Position numbers and translations under genes: made by a program
The notes under the pieces: generated by a model
What the model was told of the DNA's origin: nothing
Databases searched by the model: none
The model's input: the letters and a program-made list of their open reading frames with translations, nothing else
In this document: piece by piece, positions 56,711 through 64,000 of the stretch
Numbering within the stretch: position 1 is the first letter of the stretch
How the letters are laid out: each line of letters begins with the position of its first letter
Source: Latrodectus hesperus
Taxonomy: Eukaryota > Arthropoda > Arachnida > Araneae > Theridiidae
Assembly: GCA_037975125.1 (NCBI GenBank)
Contig: CM075852.1
Location: 3,378,214-3,442,213 of the forward strand
Length of the DNA stretch: 64,000 nucleotides
Direction: 5' to 3'

Positions 56711-58145
56711 AAACAGAAATTCTCTTAATCTAACAAACAATTTGTTATATGAATTTGTTGATCTGACATTAATTGTATATATTTCTGTGTATTTACAGAA
56801 TGAGAGTTAAAATGCGGTAGTTTTAATAAAGAATGTAAGTGTAATAATAACATTAAATTGCATTTAAACAATGTACTTTCAACTAATGAAATTTAATTAT
56901 GACTGAAAACTTATGGGAAAATATTTTCAATAAAATAAATGTTTCACAAAATCAAGCGAAAATAATTTCAGTGAACAATAAATCAAAATTTGAATAAGGT
57001 ATACTATAAAATATTTTTTTTTCTTTATTAACAGCATTGGTATACTATAAATTAAAATTTTTTTCTTTGGTTATAACTTTCAAAAATCTAAATTTTCCAA
57101 TTTTATGTTACGAATTTTTTTATCTAAACATTTAAAGTATGCTATTTATTAGGATTATTATTGAAATATTTAACTATAAACTATTTAGCGTATTTCAAAG
57201 TTAAAAACGATTTTAACAACAAATAATAAAATGTTGAAAACAATGATCTGAGCAAGAATAAAGTAAAATATATTACAAAATAACCAAAAAATGTTTCGTA
57301 TATAAAAGAAAAAATGTTTTGGTAATGAACAAGGAGTGGTTTGTAATTTATTTCATGTATCTCCGTTATATAAATCTTCACATAACGGAGATATATAAAA
57401 AATTATGTAACGGAGATACTTTATAATTTTATAATTTTTTATATTATTTAGGCATTTGTAAAAATTTGGGTTTCAAGTATGTCTTTTCTTGGTGAAAATT
57501 TAATGTAAGTAAAATTTAATTCATTTATGATTGAAAATTCCCCTGAAGTACTAAATATTATGTATACATATATTTGATTTTTAAAATCATAAATGAAAAG
57601 ATTTATTCATGTGATACATTTAATTGGAGATAAATACTCAAATTGAAAAGGAGGAAAAACTTTTGGATTGATCCAAATATTTCAAATATTTTGGAAGGAT
57701 CATAACAATGCTAACTACTCAGCTGCCAGTTTATATTGCTCGAAAAATTTAAATAACACGCCAAATAAAAAAAGGCTTTTGAAAAATCAAACATTTTAAT
57801 GTAATTAATAAATTTTATTTTAAAATATTGTTTATCAATTGTCAAATTTGGTAGTTATTCAGTCATTTAACAAAAATTATCAAAAAAATATAAAAAGATT
57901 GGAAGTATACATTTTATATTATGGAAGCTTGTTATTTTTTTTGTTTCCTTAATTACAGGTATTATATTTTCATATTTATTTTTTATAACATAATGGGATC
58001 AATGATTTTGAAGTGAAAAAAAAGTTATTCATAATTTTAAGATAAGATAAGCTGTTGAAAATAATTATATTTGTATTAATATCTTAATTTGATTTACTTG
58101 TAAAATTAAGAAAGAAAGACTTGATTAAAATATATTCTTGTCTTA
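56711..58145. other. AT-rich stretch without a recognisable gene
   Basis: Around 57355-57420 the phrase tccgttatataaatcttcac is followed by cataacggagatatataaaa and taacggagata, an imperfect inverted repeat. Nothing else was recognised. Confidence 0.55.
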
Positions 58146-58262
58146 GTTCGCCTTTTGTTCAATGGTCATATTTTGCATACTTCTCCAATATAGACACAGA
58201 CCTAAAGTTTAAAGTATATTCCAAATATTACAGACGTCACAATGGGAGCTGAAAACGAACCC
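58146..58262 (-). mobile_element. old copy of the short SINE type
   Basis: This aligns with 35475-35564: caatggtcatattttgcata against caacggtcattttttgcaca, and cctaaagtttaaagtatatt against acagtttaaagtggatt. Both lie in the same orientation. It is diverged, and no target duplication was seen. Confidence 0.6.
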
Positions 58263-58879
58263 CTGAACTATAAAAGCAAATGTAAAAAAAGAATATTCAC
58301 TGAAATAATTAAGAAAATTATAAAAAAAAATTGCGTATTTGCTTCTGGACATTACTCAAACAAATATTACTTTTATAAATATTTCTTTACATTATTTTCA
58401 TAAAAATATGTTGAGAAAACTTACCTTAATTTTAGTTTTTTGCATGCAGTTTATGCTTTACTGAGCTCTAATATTTTAATTTTTTTGACGCAACAGGTGT
58501 TGCCAAGCAATAATTTTTGTATTTTCTCAGTTGTTCGATAAACAAGCTGATTTCTTTGTAGTAAATGCATAAAAAAAAGAACATGTTTACTCTACGCGTT
58601 TTAATCTTAAAATTATCAAACTTATTAAGAATCTGGGACAGAGGAATTTTATTTATTAAAGATTCTCTTTCCATTTAAAGAATAGATTCTTTTAAACATT
58701 ATTAAATGACAAAATATTACTAAAAATCCTAATGTTCCGGTTGATTTAAAGAAATATATTAAGTTTGTTGCTAAAAAATTATGTTTCTAAAGGAGAAAGA
58801 AACGTAGCTTTACAATTATAATATTCGGCTATTCTAAATATATAAAAATGTTTGAAGTAACAGATGATGCATGACCTGC

Positions 58880-59800
58880 ATCCAACGAATAATAATTTCC
58901 TTTCATTATACTTATCTAGTATTTACTTAGCTATTATTAAAACATTGTTAAATAAATGCATTTTTTGAGAAAGTGCAAATGCAAAATAGAATTACCCTCC
59001 CACTTTACTTGATTAAGGGCCACCCAACTTGTCTAGTGGTCAGCGTGCCTGACTGTGGATAAGGAGGTCCTGGGTTCGAATCCCGGTTCGGGCATGGATG
59101 TACTTTCTCTTTATCAATCCTGTCTTTGTCTTTTCCTTGTATGAATGATGTGTGAATGGTTACCTACCCTATAAACGGGTAACTATGGCATGTGTGTAGA
59201 GCAAAGTCGTACTTTAACGATCATGGTTCTCTGATTAAAAACGAAAGAAGCTCCCAATTGACTCAAATTCGCATAGCCGAGGCATAGCAAGCTTGGCTTC
59301 TCCAAGTGTCATTAGTAAAAACAACTTGATTAAAAAGTTTATGCAAATCGACAAAGTAACGTACATTTCTCTTCCAACTAGAAATTATTATTTCTCTAAA
59401 AGTCTCCTAAGGTGGTGAAAAGGACTTAAGAATCTAATAATTTTGGGAAGATCTCGCTAATAATAGTGCCACTCTTTCCTCACTGAATGCTATAATTAGC
59501 GAAATATCCAAATATGAGCGCTAAAATTCTCTCTGATTAAAACTTAGTTAATAAATACATTCTCTCCGCCTTTATTGGTGAACTTCTTCCATCTTGCATT
59601 GTGTAAAGAAATGCTGCAGATAGGCTTAGCAACCTATTCTTAGGCATACTTTTTACTGTGATCCAGAATTGAGATTTTCGGATCAAGCTTTATGACAGGA
59701 TAGTCTCATTCTAAATCCTTCAATAAATTCAACGTCTGTGGAAAGATCTGGGTCAAAATGTGGCTTTATCCCATATACTTATTTGAGAAGAGGAAGTATA
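58880..59800. repeat. diverged duplicate block, copy D (interrupted by a SINE)
   Basis: This is the partner of 54880-55460. The block is split by the SINE at 59017-59323. Removing the SINE and one target duplication restores a length closer to copy C, though D is still longer. No gene was recognised. Confidence 0.75.
59017..59323 (+). mobile_element. tRNA-derived SINE, first type, intact
   Basis: The 307-bp copy has perfect 10-bp target duplications (acttgattaa at 59007-59016 and 59324-59333). The A-box region (cttgtctagtggtcagcg) is near 59028-59045 and the perfect B-box (ggttcgaatcc) at 59073-59083. The tRNA-like head is followed by a unique body and the shared tail ending in an AAC-type motif. 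Transcription by pol III from the internal promoter is expected, and a partner LINE would supply the enzyme. It is the best-preserved copy of its type here. Confidence 0.95.
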
Positions 59801-60973
59801 AAATTTCTTCAGGGAATTTATAACAAAGATTTATTAGTAGGTCGAAGTGTAGTTAAAATTTTATTCATAGTTTATAAATTTACTTAAATTATATATTTTG
59901 AAAATTTATTATATTGAAGAAAAGGAAACTAATTTTACTTAGAAAAACATTGTTTACAAACTCTTTTAATAAATAACAGTTATTTTTATATTATTTGAAT
60001 GTGATATGAGTGAATATTTTTATTGGAAAAAATAAGAATGAGGAATATTTTCAAAATAAAAATAGTGTGAAATAAATTTTTTTCTAATATGAATTATTAA
60101 TAATTTTTGATACCTAAATTAAATTGTTTTTAGTAAATTCCTTTCAATAATTTTGAAGTTTTTGTCAAGGTTTACAAAATGAATGGTAAAATATTATTAA
60201 TAGTTGCAATACATAATAAATAGACTGATATTGCCCATATTATTAATCTTAAAATAAGTAATTGATAAAAAGTTAATTATTAAATTTTGGAAGATCTTAC
60301 AATAATATATTATAATACATTTTTTGGCGATATTAATAAATAGCTTAGTTTTGTGATATGATAAAATCAGTGAAAAATAATTAAAGTAATCAACTGTCAA
60401 CCAAAAAAAATTCTTTCTCGAATTAAAGTTCAAAAAAATGAGAAACTGTTGTAATTTTTCAATCACTCTGATAATTTAAAATTATGATTTAAATGTATGA
60501 TCCTAGTTGCAAAAAAACTAGGAATGAGAAATGAATTTCTCTTAAATCGAATGTAAATTTTAGTTATTATTTTTAATGCATATAAATTAAAAATATAAAT
60601 CAGTATTCTTGGTAAAATCTTAATTTAGTAAAAAATATCATTATTATGATTTCAATTTATTTATATTTAGCACATTTTTCAAAACTTTTGGAATGATAGA
60701 AACTGGTTTAACTAATAATGAACATAACTTTTTGAGTTTTTATGATAATAGATAAATTTGAAGCTATTTATTTTTAGAAGGCAAACTTTTATTTGGATTT
60801 TATACAAAGTCATTTATTTGTAAAACAAAAGTTAATTTAACTTTTTTTCTTTAATATTTGAGTATGTTTGCTTGAAAATTTAGAAATTATACTTGAACAA
60901 AATGAAATTTAAATGTAGTAGTTTGAAGGATGAGTGCCTGTTTTAAGGAAATGCATATTGCATTTCCGTCTCT
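59801..60973. other. AT-rich stretch without a recognisable gene
   Basis: An 89-codon frame at 60197-60466 (minus) is Asn/Ile/Phe/Lys-rich and unsupported. Nothing else was recognised. Confidence 0.6.
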
Positions 60974-61063
60974 TTGTTTCTAACATTAATTTCCTGTACA
61001 CTAACAATTTCCTGTTTCTAACATTAATTTCCTGTATGAATTGTTTCTAACATTAATTTCCTG
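60974..61063 (+). repeat. three direct repeats of a 22-24-bp unit
   Basis: tgtttctaacattaatttcc followed by tgta occurs at 60974, 61013 and 61042 with unequal spacing. The last unit abuts the left end of the MITE at 61064. Confidence 0.88.
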
Positions 61064-61338
61064 TACAAGTTTGGGCACAGTTGCCGTATAATCTAGGATG
61101 CCAAATTTTGAGTTTGGTGATTCTTTGACATATTTTCTTACGTATCTGGCAGCCTAGTTTTTATTACGTTATAGATATGAAGACCTATAAAAATTATGCA
61201 GAAAATTCTATTTTGGCAACCCTAGTATTTACTTCATCGTACACGCAACCATACATCATCTTGCCAACATTTCTTCATCATTGAAAAAATTCGAAATTTG
61301 ACATCCTGGATTATACGGCATCGATGCCTAAATTTGTA
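61064..61338. mobile_element. MITE with 49-bp terminal inverted repeats
   Basis: The left arm (61064-61112) and right arm (61290-61338) are inverted repeats. The left reads tgccgtataatctaggatgc where the complement of the right reads tgccgtataatccaggatgt, and both start TACAA and include ttt.gggca/ttt.aggca. The element of about 275 bp starts and ends with TA, which fits a TA target duplication of the Tc1/mariner group. It encodes no protein, so it is non-autonomous. No related full element was found in the window. Confidence 0.88.
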
Positions 61339-61551
61339 ATTCATTGTATCTGTAAGTAGGAAAGAGATCATTAGTGCTCAATTTTCTTTTTACGTTAACA
61401 ATATTAGAGTATGATCTCATACATTACATTTGTTGCATGTTATAGTTGCTCTCAATATTAAGATATCTAATAAACGTATACGGAGAAGTGTGCTGACCAC
61501 AAATGAATGTAATTTAATTTTCCTGTGGTTGGCAAAGAGATTTATTTGTAA

Positions 61552-61990
61552 GGGGGAGCCGGGTATGTTCACGTGGAGAGTGCATGGCGAAGTGAAGTAA
61601 GGAGATGACCAGGAACCGGTTTTGGCGCCAGGAGAGGAAGGAGGGAAGGAGTCTTGGAGAGAGAGACCGGGGGCCCGAACGCGTGCAGCTGACGAAAAAA
61701 GGAGGAGAGCCTGAATCGGTGTGAGATCAGTGCCGGACACTGGGAGTTTGCCGAAAAAAGGAAGTGGTCGAGTATATAGCCGTGCAAGGCGAGTTCCTGA
61801 GAGAAGAATATACTCAGGAGATTGGCTGCAGGAGGGAACCACATCTTACAATACTCCAACAGCTGCTGTACCACGATTGCAGAAAAATCCCTCGAGAAGA
61901 AACGGAATGTGCCGAGTAACGAGGAGTTTCTGGTCTCCCGATAAGTGTTAAGCCTGGCCCACGTGGGATACCTGGCGTCTCCAAATGACT
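61552..61990 (+). promoter_or_regulatory. GC-rich island: candidate promoter/first exon or LTR-like element
   Basis: About 440 bp are strikingly GC- and purine-rich compared with everything around. It starts gggggagccgggtatgttca and includes a TATA-like gagtatatagccg at about 61768-61780. It ends ggcgtctccaaatgacttt followed by GTAAGT at 61991-61996, a consensus 5' splice donor. This would fit a transcription start with a first exon, possibly non-coding. The purine run aagggggag followed by TGTTCACG could instead be a polypurine tract and LTR start, but no partner LTR, primer-binding site or poly-A signal was found. The long minus-strand frames at 61417-61842 are probably an effect of composition. 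Confidence 0.4.
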
Positions 61991-64000
61991 TTGTAAGTTT
62001 CTTTTGTGTAAATCTCTACTATGTTTCTTCAAAGAATATATATCTTTATTTATGAGAGATTTTATTATTACATCTATTATTAAATATAAACTATTATGAA
62101 ATTATAAGAAATTAATCTATTTTTGGTTTGTGTCTAATTAATCTGTAAAAGAGCATACTTATTTTGTCCAATTTAATCTGAAGATATCTTTAATTGTATT
62201 ATTCTAAATTAATCATTAATAAACTTAATTAACTAAGTATGAACCTGGAATTTTGTTAAGTGTCTGTTGATAATATGTTTTAACAAACAATTCACTGCAT
62301 AAAGGATTACTGAATAATAAGACACTTAGTACAGAAGCACTTTTTTGTTGTACATAAGAATCACTTTTATGCGTAATTATTTTTAACACAGTATGAAACA
62401 GAAAAAAATATTATTTCTTGCTTGAACTTATATATTATGATACATTCAGATCAGCCAATCAAGCGTCAAAGAAAAGTGGAACATTTTATTTTTTTTAAAT
62501 TGGTTCGCATACCTTTATTGCTCTACAAATTAGGAAAAATTTCTAAATATATCATTATCTACAAATTTAGTATGTGTCGCATGAAATATAGTTAAATATG
62601 AATTGAATTTCAAATAAATAAATAAATATTTAGAATATTAAAATTGATATTTCAATTTGAGAACTGAAATTTGAATGTATACAATTATTATGAAGTCTAT
62701 GCTTAGAAAAATTAAAATAGAGTTATGAAGGAAAATGCTATAAAATATGAAATGCTTTATAAATTAAAAATTTTGTTTTGTGAGATTATTTTTAAAATGC
62801 ACGCGACTAGCATTAGCAAAGTAACATTATCAATAATTTTGAATGGAAAAGACATATTTATTTTACAACATAAGTTGTTAATATGGACATCGCATTTATT
62901 ATTAAATATTTCTCTAAAATATAAAGCATTTGACTTATATTGTATTTATTTAAAATGTTAAGCTTTTTAAATAACATTTCAGTTGTCTTTAATTGAATGC
63001 TGTATAATTGTATTTACTGTATCTTTTAAACTTCGTATTTTGTACATAATGAAAATTTCTCTCGGTCTGTTTCTTAAAATTAATTTAACCCTAAAATCTA
63101 TACAAATCTAGGAGTTTCAAATAAATGTGCATTTTTATAATAAAGAAAACATTTAATGTCTTGTTTTAGCTTTTATTTGATATTTTACTGTGTTATAACA
63201 TTGTGATGAAGTTTAATTAATTTATTCTTAATTAATTTGCTTATTTTCTTTTATAATTTACAATGATTAAACATAGAAAATCTTTCTTTAAAGATTACTG
63301 AAAACAAGATGACGAACTGTAAATTTATTTCTTTTACATCGTAATATTTAATATTTCTTTAAATTCGTAAAATTTCATTCATACCATTTGCCATTTTCAT
63401 TTGTAACATTTAAAGGGAAAAATTGGATATGGTTACGAAATTGTAATTTTAAGCTAGACTATTTCAAAAATATTAACAAGTGTATGCTAATTTCTTTTTT
63501 TTTTGTACTTTATAGTTTGAATCTTTTTTTAATTACGTGAATATTTTTCATTTTCATTAAGAAATATAATTGCAATTCTTATGTTTATTGTTTCTTAGAT
63601 TTATTTTGAAATCACTGAAATCCAATTTGTAAGAAATAGAACACTATTTCCTTTTAATTTATAATTTGTTTGTATTTAAATTTCTGAAATTGTTAATCTA
63701 TTGTTTACTTTAGATTTCTTATGCTTTTGACATGAAACCAACACTAAAAAATATCCGTCATATTTTTTACGCTTTTAAAGTACAAGCAACACTACAAATA
63801 GTTCCGACCTAACTTTTACAATTAATTTAAAAAATAACTGATGATTGCAAATGTTTTAAGAATTAAAAAGTGTTAGTTAAATAATAATGAACATCTACTC
63901 ACTATATCTAAATGCTTCAAAATATATTTAGGTAATGAAAATTTTGAAACAGTCAAAGTTATTAATTTGTTACTTTAATAATTCACAACAAAATAACACA
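61991..64000. other. AT-rich stretch to the window end
   Basis: If the island before it is a first exon, this would be intron sequence; no acceptor or second exon was recognised. A 78-codon frame at 62725-62961 (plus) is unsupported. Confidence 0.5.

Noticed and set aside
59028..59090. True tRNA gene at the A-box/B-box matches (also at 21053 and 41344)
   Set aside because: The head continues into a 300-bp body with target duplications and recurs elsewhere with the same body, so these are SINEs.
61417..61874. Minus-strand frames of 141 and 101 codons, Ser/Pro/Leu-rich
   Set aside because: They owe their length to the purine-rich plus strand of the GC island; low complexity and no recognisable domain.

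Overview
The window looks like non-coding DNA from an AT-rich arthropod genome, with no bacterial or viral organisation. The evidence is long (TA)n microsatellites, tRNA-headed SINEs with target-site duplications, eukaryotic cut-and-paste transposons (mariner, Tc1, piggyBac, hAT) and one full-length non-LTR retrotransposon. The combination suggests a chelicerate, possibly a spider, but that is inference: nothing here fixes the species. I found no convincing host protein-coding gene. The only long intact reading frames belong to the retrotransposon.

Layout. 1-14 kb: a (TA)n array, an old SINE (1447-1800), a decayed mariner transposase (4441-5458, minus), a decayed Tc1-type transposase (5895 to about 6660, minus), then a long AT-rich stretch without genes. 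14-19.1 kb: a non-LTR element (14047-19102) with perfect 14-bp target-site duplications and two intact ORFs. ORF1 is a zinc-knuckle gag-like protein; ORF2 carries endonuclease, reverse transcriptase and RNase H. The two overlap by 11 nt. 19-28 kb: SINEs at 20.3, 21.1 and 25.8 kb and three TA-rich arrays. 28.3-30.2 kb: a mariner pseudogene split by an 827-bp LINE derivative with 12-bp target duplications. 31.3-32.5 kb: an internally deleted piggyBac element flanked by TTAA, carrying an unusual palindrome three times. 32.8-33.6 kb: a hAT transposase remnant. 35.5 kb: a 106-bp SINE 3' fragment. 37.3-38.9 kb: an IS630/Tc1/mariner-group element with terminal inverted repeats of about 162 bp and a broken transposase.

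39-64 kb has few TE genes. It contains (TA)n arrays, a 0.55-kb tandem duplication (48.4-49.5 kb), two pairs of diverged dispersed duplicates (50.9/55.9 kb and 54.9/58.9 kb), a SINE inserted in one of those copies, a roughly 275-bp MITE (61064-61338) and a GC-rich island (61552-61990) that is either a promoter/first exon or an LTR-like element.

The coding elements act as independent parasites rather than as a pathway. The best biological leads are the apparently recent and possibly competent non-LTR element, the piggyBac derivative with its palindromes, the nested insertion, the new MITE, and a recurring AGCGCCATCTA-type motif resembling a CTCF core, two copies of which lie in transposon terminal repeats.
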